Shown here piece after piece: positions 42,594 through 50,496 of a DNA stretch of 64,000 nucleotides (its first letter is position 1; each line of letters starts with the position of its first letter). A program made the translations under genes and the position numbers. The stretch comes from Falsiroseomonas ponticola (GTDB taxonomy: Bacteria; Pseudomonadota; Alphaproteobacteria; Acetobacterales; Acetobacteraceae): assembly GCF_016805305.1 (NCBI RefSeq), contig NZ_JAERQN010000005.1, positions 62,001 to 126,000 on the forward strand, read 5' to 3'. The notes below the pieces were generated by a model, which was not told the origin of the DNA, searched no databases, and saw only the letters and a program-made list of their open reading frames with translations.

Positions 42594-43751
42594 ATGCCAC
42601 AGCGGCGCTTCAGGGCGGTGTTCATGCGCGGCGGCACCTCCCGCGCCCTCCTGTTCCGGCGGCAGGACCTGCCGGCGGATCGCGCGGCATGGGACCCGAT
42701 CTTCCTCGCCGCCATCGGGTCCCCGGACCCGGAGGCCCGGCAGCTCGATGGCATGGGCGGCGGCGTCTCCTCGCTCAGCAAGGTCTGCATCGTCGGCCCG
42801 CCGACGCGCCCCGATGCCGATATCGACTACACCTTCGGCCAGGTCGCGGTGAAGGAAGCGCTGGTCGATTACGGCGGCAGCTGCGGCAACATGTCCTCCG
42901 CCATCGGCCCCTTCGCGCTGGATGAGGGCATGCTGCCCCACGCGCCCCAGGACGGCCCCGTCGAGGTCCGCATCCACGACACCAATGCCGGCCGCATCAT
43001 CCGCGCGCGGTTCGAGGCGCGCGGCGGGGAGGCGATGGTGGATGGCGACTTCGTGCTGGACGGCGTCGCCGGCAGCGGCGCGCCCGTGCGGCTGGATTTC
43101 CTCGACCCCGGCGGCGCCCGCACCGGCGCGCTGCTGCCGACCGGCCGCGTGCTGGACAGGCTGGAAGTGCCGGGGGTGGGCACGGTGGAGGCGACGCTGG
43201 TCGATGCCGCCAGCCCCTGCGTCTTCGTGGCCGCCGGGGCGATGGGCCGGCAGGCCGTGGACACGGCCCAGGCGCTGGATGGCGAGGGCGCGCTGCTGGA
43301 ACGCCTGGACGCCATCCGCCGCCAGGCGGCCGTCGCCATGGGCGTCGCGCGCGATGCCGAAGCCGCCCGCGCCCGGCCGAGCCTGCCGCGGATCGCGATG
43401 CTCTGGGCGCCCTGCGAGGCGCGGCTCGCCAATGGGCGCGTGCTCCAGGCGGCGGAGGTCGATCTCCATATCCGCATCATCTCCATGGGCCAGCCGCATC
43501 GCGCCGTGACGGCGACGGGCGCCCTTTGCCTGGCGGTGGCCGGCCGCATCCCGGGCAGCCTGCCGGCGCGGCTGCTGGGCGCGGCGGACCCGGCCGCGCC
43601 GATCCGGCTCGGCCATGCCTCCGGCATCGCGGTGGTGGATGCTGCCGTGCAGCCGGATGCCGGGGCGAAGGGCGGCTTCCATTGCGAACACGCGACCCTG
43701 TTCCGCACCCAGCGCCGCCTGTTCGAGGGTTCGGTCCTGGTGCGGGGCTGA
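42594..43751 (+). CDS. PrpF/4-oxalomesaconate-tautomerase-family isomerase
   Basis: 385-aa protein of the PrpF family, diaminopimelate-epimerase fold. MRGGTSRALLFR near the N-terminus is diagnostic. Lys63 (SSLSKVCIV) and Cys97 (GGSCGNMSS) correspond to the lysine and cysteine implicated in PrpF catalysis. Members isomerise aconitate, methylaconitate or 4-oxalomesaconate double bonds. GGAGGG precedes ATG 42594. Lying after two organic-acid binding proteins and before an MFS carrier, it probably processes an imported unsaturated acid. Confidence 0.87.
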   Translation: MPQRRFRAVFMRGGTSRALLFRRQDLPADRAAWDPIFLAAIGSPDPEARQLDGMGGGVSSLSKVCIVGPPTRPDADIDYTFGQVAVKEALVDYGGSCGNMSSAIGPFALDEGMLPHAPQDGPVEVRIHDTNAGRIIRARFEARGGEAMVDGDFVLDGVAGSGAPVRLDFLDPGGARTGALLPTGRVLDRLEVPGVGTVEATLVDAASPCVFVAAGAMGRQAVDTAQALDGEGALLERLDAIRRQAAVAMGVARDAEAARARPSLPRIAMLWAPCEARLANGRVLQAAEVDLHIRIISMGQPHRAVTATGALCLAVAGRIPGSLPARLLGAADPAAPIRLGHASGIAVVDAAVQPDAGAKGGFHCEHATLFRTQRRLFEGSVLVRG

Positions 43752-43814
43752 CCGGCTGTCGCGTCCCGGTTGTTGCTGGTAGCCTCCTTCACGCGCAGGG
43801 GAGGCGCCGCTGGC

Positions 43815-45035
43815 ATGGAAGGCTCGACCACGACCGGCCCCGCGGCGGGTGCGACGAGACCCGCGCCCGATGGGCCGCCGCGGCTCTGGCGGGGAGATTT
43901 CGCGGGCGTCCTGGCGCTGGCGCTGCTGGGCTTCGCCAACCTGGCGGCCTTCTACGGGCTGGAACCCTGGCTGAGGGGCAAGGGGCTGGATGCCGCGCAG
44001 GCCGGCGGCACCATCGCGGCCTTCACCCTGGTGGCGCTGGTGCTGATGCCTTCCGTGGCGGCGCGGGTTTCCGTGGCCAGCGCGGGGTGGTGCACCGTCG
44101 CGGGCTTCGGCGTCACGCTGGTGGTGCTGCCGCTCTACCTCATCGCCGATGGCTTCTTCGCCTTCGTGGGGCTGCGCCTGCTGCACGGCTTCGGCTTCGT
44201 CCTGACGCTGGTCGGCATCACCACGCGCTTCGTGGCGCTGGTGCCGCCGCAGCGGGCCGGGGAGGCCTACAGCCTCTTCTCCGTGGCGGATCTGCTGCCC
44301 TTCGCCCTGCTGCCGCCGCTGATGGAACTGACCCTGCCGCGCTTCGGCGGCGACCCGGCCAACCAGTACGCCGCCATGGCGCTGCTGCAGGCCCCGGCGC
44401 TGCTGCTGGCCGTGCTGCTGGCCCGCGCCAGCGTGCCGGCCCCCTCCGATGTGGCGGGCGGGCCGGGCGGGCGGGCGGGGCCGCGCAGCGGCCCGGTGCT
44501 GGCGCTGCTCGCCATCAACACCGCCGCCTTCGTGGCGCATGCGGTGCTGTTCAGCATGGCGAAGGGCCGCGCGACGGAATTGCAGGGGGAAGCGGTGGTC
44601 GGCCTGTTCTTCGCGCTGCAGACCGGCACGATCATGGTGCTGCGCCTGTCGGCCGGGAAGCTGTTCGACCGGCTGGACCAGCGGCGCGTCTCGGCCTTCG
44701 GCGTCGCGGTGGTGACGGTGGCGCTGGTGCTGCTGGCGCTGCCCATCGGCGGCACGCCGCTGGGCGCCTGGGTGCTGGTGCCCGTGGCGCTGCTGCTGGG
44801 CATCGGCTTCGGCGCGGCGCTGCCGCTGCTGAACGCCCTGATGCACCGCCATTCGCCGCCGGCGCAGCGGGGAGCCAACATCAACCTCATGATGCTGACC
44901 CTGCAGGTGGGCTACCTGTTCGGGCCGCTGCTGGGCGGGCTGGTGGTGAACTGGGCCGGCTATCCGGCGGCCTTCGTGCTGGCCGCGGTGCTGCTGGCCC
45001 CCGCCGCGCCGATGCTGCTGCGCCTGCCGCGCTGA
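43815..45035 (+). CDS. MFS transporter
   Basis: 406-aa inner-membrane carrier with about twelve hydrophobic segments and a central loop near PSDVAGGPGGRAGPRSG. RLLHGFGFVLTLVG and a second-half LMHRHSPPAQRGANINLMML resemble the YfcJ/arabinose-exporter-like branch of the superfamily. ATG 43815 was chosen over an upstream in-frame ATG (43770) as a GGGGAGG site lies before it. It may belong to the Bug-PrpF unit (63 bases downstream), as exporter or alternative importer. Substrate unknown. Confidence 0.82.
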   Translation: MEGSTTTGPAAGATRPAPDGPPRLWRGDFAGVLALALLGFANLAAFYGLEPWLRGKGLDAAQAGGTIAAFTLVALVLMPSVAARVSVASAGWCTVAGFGVTLVVLPLYLIADGFFAFVGLRLLHGFGFVLTLVGITTRFVALVPPQRAGEAYSLFSVADLLPFALLPPLMELTLPRFGGDPANQYAAMALLQAPALLLAVLLARASVPAPSDVAGGPGGRAGPRSGPVLALLAINTAAFVAHAVLFSMAKGRATELQGEAVVGLFFALQTGTIMVLRLSAGKLFDRLDQRRVSAFGVAVVTVALVLLALPIGGTPLGAWVLVPVALLLGIGFGAALPLLNALMHRHSPPAQRGANINLMMLTLQVGYLFGPLLGGLVVNWAGYPAAFVLAAVLLAPAAPMLLRLPR

Positions 45036-45113
45036 CCCTGCCGCTTGCGCGGGGCGGGGCGGATCGGCCAATCAGGGGCGACGTGCCTGACCAAGCCTCA
45101 ACAGGGAATCGCC

Positions 45114-45665
45114 ATGTCCATCCTCCATCCCGCCCAGACCGCGCCGGCGGCGCAGCGACTGCTGCACCAGGGCGTCGTCGTGCTGCTCGGCGTCGCGCTG
45201 ATGACGCTTTCGGCCAAGACGCAGATCCCCTTCTGGCCCGTGCCGATGACCTTGCAGACCATGGCGGTGCTGGGCTTCGCCGTGCTGGCCGGGCCGCGCC
45301 TGGCGACCGCCATCATGGCCGCCTACCTGCTGGCCGGGGCCACCGGGCTGCCGGTCTTCGCCGGTTCGCCGGAACGCGGCTTCGGCATCGCCTACATGGC
45401 CGGGCCGACGGGCGGCTACCTGGCGGGCTTCCTGGTCGCCTCCTGGCTGACGGGCACGCTGGCGGAGGGCCGCGGCCTGCTGGGCCGCAGCCTGGCGCTG
45501 CTGGCGGGCGTCGTCGCCATCTATGGCTGCGGCATCGCCTGGCTGGCGGGCTTCGTGCCGGCGGACCGGCTGCTGGCCATCGGCGTGCTGCCCTTCCTGC
45601 TGGGCGAGGCGACGAAGGTCGCCCTGGTGATCGCCGCCTCCGCGCTGTTCCAGCGGGGGCGCTGA
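45114..45665 (+). CDS. bioY: BioY-family biotin transporter S-component
   Basis: 183-aa integral membrane protein with six hydrophobic segments. KTQIPFWPVPMTLQTMAVL and FGIAYMAGPTGGYLAGF are BioY signatures for biotin binding. No BioM/BioN energizing genes are adjacent, so it is solitary in this window, as is common. ATG 45114 has GGGA upstream. No BioR-like TTATA-type palindrome is visible in the 78-base gap. It ends in GCTGA-CCGC-TCAGC, a weak hairpin shared with the convergent aminotransferase stop. Confidence 0.92.
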   Translation: MSILHPAQTAPAAQRLLHQGVVVLLGVALMTLSAKTQIPFWPVPMTLQTMAVLGFAVLAGPRLATAIMAAYLLAGATGLPVFAGSPERGFGIAYMAGPTGGYLAGFLVASWLTGTLAEGRGLLGRSLALLAGVVAIYGCGIAWLAGFVPADRLLAIGVLPFLLGEATKVALVIAASALFQRGR

Positions 45666-45669
45666 CCGC

Positions 45670-46782
45670 TCAGCCCTCGGCCAGCACCGCCTCCAGCGCC
45701 GTCGCGAAGGCGGCCATGGCGGGGGCGGGGCCGAGGCTGACGCGCAGCCAGCCGGGGTAGCGGAAGCTGGTCATGGCCCGCGCCATGACGCCGCGCCCCA
45801 TCAGGCGCCGATGCGCGACCGTGTCGCTCATCGGCAGCCTGAGCATGACGAAGTTGCCGACATCGCCGATCATCGTCAGGCCGAGCCGCCGCGCCAGCGC
45901 CGCGACGCCGGCCCGGGCCTCGCGCATATGGGCGCGCGTGGCTTCCACATGCGCATCGTCCCACACCGTCAGCCGCGCGGCCTCCATCGCCAGGATGTTC
46001 ACGCTGTAGCTGATGGAGGTCTTCTTCACCGTCGCCGCCACGTCGGGGCTCGCCGCCATCCAGCCGATGCGCAGCCCCGCCAGGCCCCACATCTTGGAGA
46101 AGGTGCGGAAGACGATGAGGTTGGGGTGGCGCTGCATCAGCGCGAAGCTGTCGGGGAAGGCGGGGTCTTCCGCGAATTCGGCATAGGCCTCGTCCGCCAC
46201 CACGATGGCGCGGCCATCCACCGCCTGCATGAAGCGGTCCAGCTCCTCATGCGTCCACCAGGTGCCGGTGGGGTTGTTGGGGTTGCAGACGAAGATGACG
46301 CGGGTGCGGTCATCGATCGCGTCCAGCATCGCCTCCGCGTCGAAGGCGTAGTCCCGCAGCGGGATCAGCCGCGGCTCCACGCCGGAGAAGCTGGCCAGCC
46401 ATTCATAGACGGCGAAGGTGCGGTCGGCGGTGACGATGTTGTCCCCCGGCTCGCAGAAGGCCTTGATGACGAAGGCGATGACCTCGTTCGCGCCATTGCC
46501 GAGGATCACCTGCTCCGGGTCGATGTCGAACTGCCGGCCGAGCGCGCGGCGCAGGTGCCAGCCATCCCCCTGGGGATAGAGCGCGGCCTGTTCCGGCTTC
46601 CAGGCCGCCATCATCGCCTGCGCCGCGCCGGGCGGGCCGAGCGGATTCTCGTTGTTGTTCAGCCGATGCAGGAAGGGCACGCCGAAGCGGCGGCACAGCA
46701 CGTCATCCGGCGGGCTCGGCACATAGGCCTCGAAGGCCCGGACATGCGCCGGGACCAGCCGATCCAGCGCGAAGTCCTTCAT
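45670..46782 (-). CDS. HisC-like class I/II aminotransferase
   Basis: 370-aa PLP enzyme of the histidinol-phosphate aminotransferase family. PLP Lys230 lies in RTFSKMWGLAGLRIGW; NPNNPTG spans 167-173 and DEAY 197-200. The NNNENPLGPP start is typical. No other histidine gene is nearby, so it might act on aromatic amino acids or histidinol phosphate as a second copy. An orphan gene lies 76 bases upstream on the same strand. Confidence 0.87.
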   Translation of the reverse strand: MKDFALDRLVPAHVRAFEAYVPSPPDDVLCRRFGVPFLHRLNNNENPLGPPGAAQAMMAAWKPEQAALYPQGDGWHLRRALGRQFDIDPEQVILGNGANEVIAFVIKAFCEPGDNIVTADRTFAVYEWLASFSGVEPRLIPLRDYAFDAEAMLDAIDDRTRVIFVCNPNNPTGTWWTHEELDRFMQAVDGRAIVVADEAYAEFAEDPAFPDSFALMQRHPNLIVFRTFSKMWGLAGLRIGWMAASPDVAATVKKTSISYSVNILAMEAARLTVWDDAHVEATRAHMREARAGVAALARRLGLTMIGDVGNFVMLRLPMSDTVAHRRLMGRGVMARAMTSFRYPGWLRVSLGPAPAMAAFATALEAVLAEG

Positions 46783-46858
46783 GGCCCGTGCGCGAAGGCT
46801 TCGCCCTCGCGCCCCTCCGGCGCCTGGGGCCGCGGCGCGGGCGGCCTGCGATGCGGCC

Positions 46859-48115
46859 TCATTCCGCGGCAGCCAGCAGCAGCAGGTCGCCCGCCGCGTC
46901 GGGGATCAGCGCGGCCGGCGCCAGCCCCGCCTGGACCAGCCCCTCCGCGAAGGCCGCCTGGTCCGGCTTGCCGAGGTCGATGATCGCGCGGATCTCGGAA
47001 AAACCCTGGTCGCGGAACAGCGCGACATTGCCGGCGGCGACGGCGGCGGCATCCCCGGCCGCGATCAGGCTGCGCAGCGTGACGCGGCCGCGGGCGCGGT
47101 CGGTCTCGGCGGCCATGGCGGCGCCGGTGGCGCGCTTTGGGCGGGCCGGCTCCTCGATATCCCGGCCGAGTGCCAGGCGGCGCGTCGCGCCCGTGATCCA
47201 CTCCGCCAGCACGCGCGGCGCCCAGCTGATGCCGCCCGGGTCCTCCTCCAGCGCGCGGAACAGCACGGGCCAGGTGGTGCCATCGGCGCCGGGCAGCTGG
47301 CCCACCGTCTCGAACCCCGTCCGCGGCATGTCGGGTGAGGGTTCCAGCACGACCAGGCCCTGGATCTTCTTCCGCACCAGGCCGGCCAACGCCGCTTCCA
47401 GCAGCGCTTCCGCCACCGCCGCGCGGCCGGGCCCTTCCGGCAGCAGCAGCGCGGGGCCGGAGAGTTCCATCAGGCGCCGGCCGAAGGGCTGCCAGAACAG
47501 CCCGCCCACCGGCCGCCGGCGCGCATCCAGCGCCACGCGGGCGAAGAGATCCCCCTGCGCCCGCTGGTCCAGCACCCGCGGCGCCAGGCGGAAGGCCGGC
47601 CCGCCGAGGCCCGCCGCTTCCGCCCATTGCACCAGCAGCGCCAGCGTCGCGTCATCCGGGTCCGCCGCCGCGCCGCTGAGGGGGCCGAGCCCCTCCGGCG
47701 CCGCGGCCGGCGCCTGGGCCGGATAGGCGCGGCCGACATCGAAGGACAGGCGCAGCCCGCCGCGGTCCAGCGGCTCCGTCGTCAGCCGGTCCGCGAGTCG
47801 CGCCGCGAGGTAGAGGCCGATCTCCTCCGCATCCTCCGCCGCGCCCCGGCGGGACTGATCGAGCCCCGCCAAATCCAGGTCGGCGGCGGTGAAATCGACG
47901 GAAAGCCGCATCGCGTGCCGGCGGTCGGAGAGCGTGAGGCCGACGAGTCCCGCATTGCCGGGGGCGGCGCCCAGCACCTCCTCCGCGATCAGGGCGAGGC
48001 GGTTGGCCAGCCGTTCCTCCGCCCCACCCGCGAGGGCGCAGTCGCGGACGAAGCCGGCGCCGATGCCGGCATGGCGGGGGCCGGCGGGCAGCTGGGCGCG
48101 GGGGTCTAGGCTCAC
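46859..48115 (-). CDS. Unrecognised protein with a possible ATPase-like N-terminal segment
   Basis: 418 aa from GTG 48115; an in-frame ATG at 48226 would add 37 residues rich in Pro and Arg that look non-coding. Residues ~30-85 (ANRLALIAEEVLG, then a beta-rich stretch with MRLSVDF) faintly resemble SpoIIAB/RsbW-type HATPase domains. The middle (GRRLMELSGPALLLPEG, IQGLVVLEPS) and C-terminal (NVALFRDQGFSEIRAIIDLG) parts are Leu/Ala rich without transmembrane segments. I cannot name the family. It precedes the HisC-like gene on the same strand. Start uncertain. Confidence 0.6.
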   Translation of the reverse strand: MSLDPRAQLPAGPRHAGIGAGFVRDCALAGGAEERLANRLALIAEEVLGAAPGNAGLVGLTLSDRRHAMRLSVDFTAADLDLAGLDQSRRGAAEDAEEIGLYLAARLADRLTTEPLDRGGLRLSFDVGRAYPAQAPAAAPEGLGPLSGAAADPDDATLALLVQWAEAAGLGGPAFRLAPRVLDQRAQGDLFARVALDARRRPVGGLFWQPFGRRLMELSGPALLLPEGPGRAAVAEALLEAALAGLVRKKIQGLVVLEPSPDMPRTGFETVGQLPGADGTTWPVLFRALEEDPGGISWAPRVLAEWITGATRRLALGRDIEEPARPKRATGAAMAAETDRARGRVTLRSLIAAGDAAAVAAGNVALFRDQGFSEIRAIIDLGKPDQAAFAEGLVQAGLAPAALIPDAAGDLLLLAAAE

Positions 48116-48331
48116 GGCCGGGCCGTGCGGTTCAGGGGGGCAGGGATCATGCGGGCGTTCCTCGCTCTGCCCGGAAGCTACAGCAAAACGCGCGGCGCGG
48201 CAGGCACCCGGGGGTTGTGGGGGCACAGCGGATGGTTGTGGCGGGGCGCGCCGGTCAAGCGCGTTGCATTTCGGGTGTTGCAGTGCAGCAGCTTTGGGTC
48301 ATACCTCTGTCCCAAGTTGTAGGAAGGCCTG

Positions 48332-48580
48332 ATGCCCGAACTCCTCGTCGTCCAGACCCGTGAATACCGCCTGCACCGGATGGAGGTGTTCGACCGCGGC
48401 AAGGCCGGCTTCACCGTGCTGATCCACCCGCCCGCCAATCGCGGACAGACGCGGGAGATGGTGCGCGAGCATCCGGGCGAGACGCTGGGCGAGATGCTGA
48501 ACCGCGCCAAGGCGGAGATCGACGCGGTGATGGGCCCGAAGCGCCCGCCGCCGCCGCGCGGCTACGCACGACGCGACTAG
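48332..48580 (+). CDS. Small hypothetical protein
   Basis: 82-aa basic cytoplasmic protein (ELLVVQTREYRLHRMEVFDR at the start, PKRPPPPRGYARRD at the end). AGGAAGG lies five to eleven bases ahead of the ATG, a strong start. The upstream gap is AT-richer than its surroundings, with TTGCAG at 48278-48283 as a possible -35. No motif was recognised. It stands between two divergent or unrelated genes. Confidence 0.65.
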   Translation: MPELLVVQTREYRLHRMEVFDRGKAGFTVLIHPPANRGQTREMVREHPGETLGEMLNRAKAEIDAVMGPKRPPPPRGYARRD

Positions 48581-48673
48581 CGCGCGACGCAGCGGATCAC
48601 TCTGATGCCGAGGCTCGCGTTGCGCTCCCCCTAGGCCACCGCTAGCGTCTTCGCCACGCAGGCGGAGACGGTG

Positions 48674-50494
48674 ATGGACGGGTCGGTCGGGCTGACGGCA
48701 CCGGATGCGGTCACGGTGGAGATCATCAAGGGCGCGCTGCGCTCCGCCCAGGCGGAATGCGAGGCGCTGCTCGAACGCACTGCCATGTCACCGGTGATCC
48801 GGGAGAAGCAGGACTACTTCATCGGCTTCTATGCCGCCGATGGCAGCCTGGTGACCGGCACGAAGTTGCCGCTGTTCGGCGACGTGATGCGCCCGATCCT
48901 CGACCGCTTCCCGGCCGAGGATATCAGGCCCGGCGACATCTTCTGGTACAATGACTGCTACATCTCGAAGGGTGGCGTCTCCCACACCTCGGACCAGGTC
49001 TTCGCCACGCCGGTCTTCGTGGGCGGTGAGCTGGTGGCCTTCGCGCAGAGCTGGGCGCATTTCCGCGATATCGGCGGCGCCTGGCCGGGATCGAACACGC
49101 CGGGCACGGAGAGCGTCTTCCAGGAAGGCATCATGGTGCCGCCGGTGCGCCTGTACCGTGAGGGCGTGCTGAACACGGACCTGTTCGAGGTCTTCGTCCG
49201 TAATTCCCGCTTCCCCCAGCATGCCCGCGGCGACACGCGGGCGCTGACGGCGGCGGTCAGGCTCGGCGAGAAGCGGCTGGCGGAGCTGTTCAACCGCTTC
49301 GGCACCAAGGTGCTGCTGGGCGCCATCGCGGCGATGCGGGAGCAGTCGGCGCGGCTGTTCCGCCGTCGCCTCGCGGAGGTCTTCCCCGCCGGCGGCAGCT
49401 GGAAATTCGCCGATCGCGTGGATGGGGACGGCAAGGGCGGCGGCCCCTTCACCGTGCGCTTCGAACTGACGGCGCGGGAGGATGGCTTCACGCTGGACAC
49501 GCGCGAGTCGGACGGCCAGGCGAAGGGCCCGATCAACTTCCTCATGAACCCGACCGTGCCGAACACGGTCTTCGGGCTGTACCTGCTGGCCAACGAGCCC
49601 GACGTGATGATGAATGACGGGCTGCTGCGCACGATCGATGAGGTGCTGGTGAAGTCCGGCACCATCATCCAGCCCGCCTTTCCCGCGCCGCTCGGCCAGC
49701 GGTCCAACACGCTGGCGCGCGTCATCTCCGGCTGCCTGGGGCTGCTGGCGCAGGCGACGGAGGGCAACAGCCCCGCGGCGAGCTCGATCTACACCATCTA
49801 CACGCTGACGGGGCGCCAGCCCTCCGACGGGTCCCTGTTCTACAAATCGGGCGGCCACGGCACGGGGCAGGGGGCCAGGCCCTTCGCCGATGGGCTCGAC
49901 GTCATCTACTACGTCGCGCAGCAGAACTACCCGATCGAGTTCCTCGAGACCGACATGCCGGTGAGAATCCGCACCTACGCCATCCGGCCGGACAGCGGCG
50001 GGCCTGGGCGCTGGCGCGGCGGCTGCGGCATGATCCGGGAGATGGAGATCCTGGTCGATGGCGCGACGCTCAACACGCGCATGGACAATGTCGAGAATCC
50101 GCCCTGGGGCGTGAAGGGCGGGCAGAGCGGGCGGCCCGGCCGCTTCATCATCAATCCCGGCCGCGCCGATGAACGCGAAGTCGCCAGGCTGGCACAGGGG
50201 ATTCCCGTGAAGCGCGGCGATGTCGTGCGCATGGAGAGCACGGGCGGCGGCGGCTGGGGCCATCCCTTCGACCGCGAGGCCTGGCGCGTGCGGCAGGATG
50301 TGCTGGGCGGCTTCGTGACGGCGGAGGCCGCGCGCGCCGATTACGGCGTGGTGCTGGCCGCGACGCCCGATCGCGAGGTGGATGAGGAAGCGACCGCCGC
50401 GCTGCGCGCCGACCGCCCGGCGGCGGAGGGGATGTTCCACCGCCACGGCGAATACCGCGACGCCGCGGCGTGGTGGGACGCGATGGCGAGCTGA
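48674..50494 (+). CDS. Hydantoinase B/oxoprolinase-family protein, convergent with hyuA
   Basis: 606-aa HyuB-type subunit. Where the family has NDP(Y/W).GGTH it reads YNDCYISKGGVSHTSD, keeping Gly and His but altering the first half. The C-terminal ESTGGGGWGHPFDREA and the LGGFVTAEAARADYGVVL ending are characteristic. ATG 48674 follows a GGCGGAGACG site; a GTG codon immediately precedes. Unlike the usual head-to-tail hyuAB operon, the matching hyuA is on the opposite strand, with the stop codons two bases apart. Confidence 0.88.
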   Translation: MDGSVGLTAPDAVTVEIIKGALRSAQAECEALLERTAMSPVIREKQDYFIGFYAADGSLVTGTKLPLFGDVMRPILDRFPAEDIRPGDIFWYNDCYISKGGVSHTSDQVFATPVFVGGELVAFAQSWAHFRDIGGAWPGSNTPGTESVFQEGIMVPPVRLYREGVLNTDLFEVFVRNSRFPQHARGDTRALTAAVRLGEKRLAELFNRFGTKVLLGAIAAMREQSARLFRRRLAEVFPAGGSWKFADRVDGDGKGGGPFTVRFELTAREDGFTLDTRESDGQAKGPINFLMNPTVPNTVFGLYLLANEPDVMMNDGLLRTIDEVLVKSGTIIQPAFPAPLGQRSNTLARVISGCLGLLAQATEGNSPAASSIYTIYTLTGRQPSDGSLFYKSGGHGTGQGARPFADGLDVIYYVAQQNYPIEFLETDMPVRIRTYAIRPDSGGPGRWRGGCGMIREMEILVDGATLNTRMDNVENPPWGVKGGQSGRPGRFIINPGRADEREVARLAQGIPVKRGDVVRMESTGGGGWGHPFDREAWRVRQDVLGGFVTAEAARADYGVVLAATPDREVDEEATAALRADRPAAEGMFHRHGEYRDAAAWWDAMAS

Positions 50495-50496
50495 GA

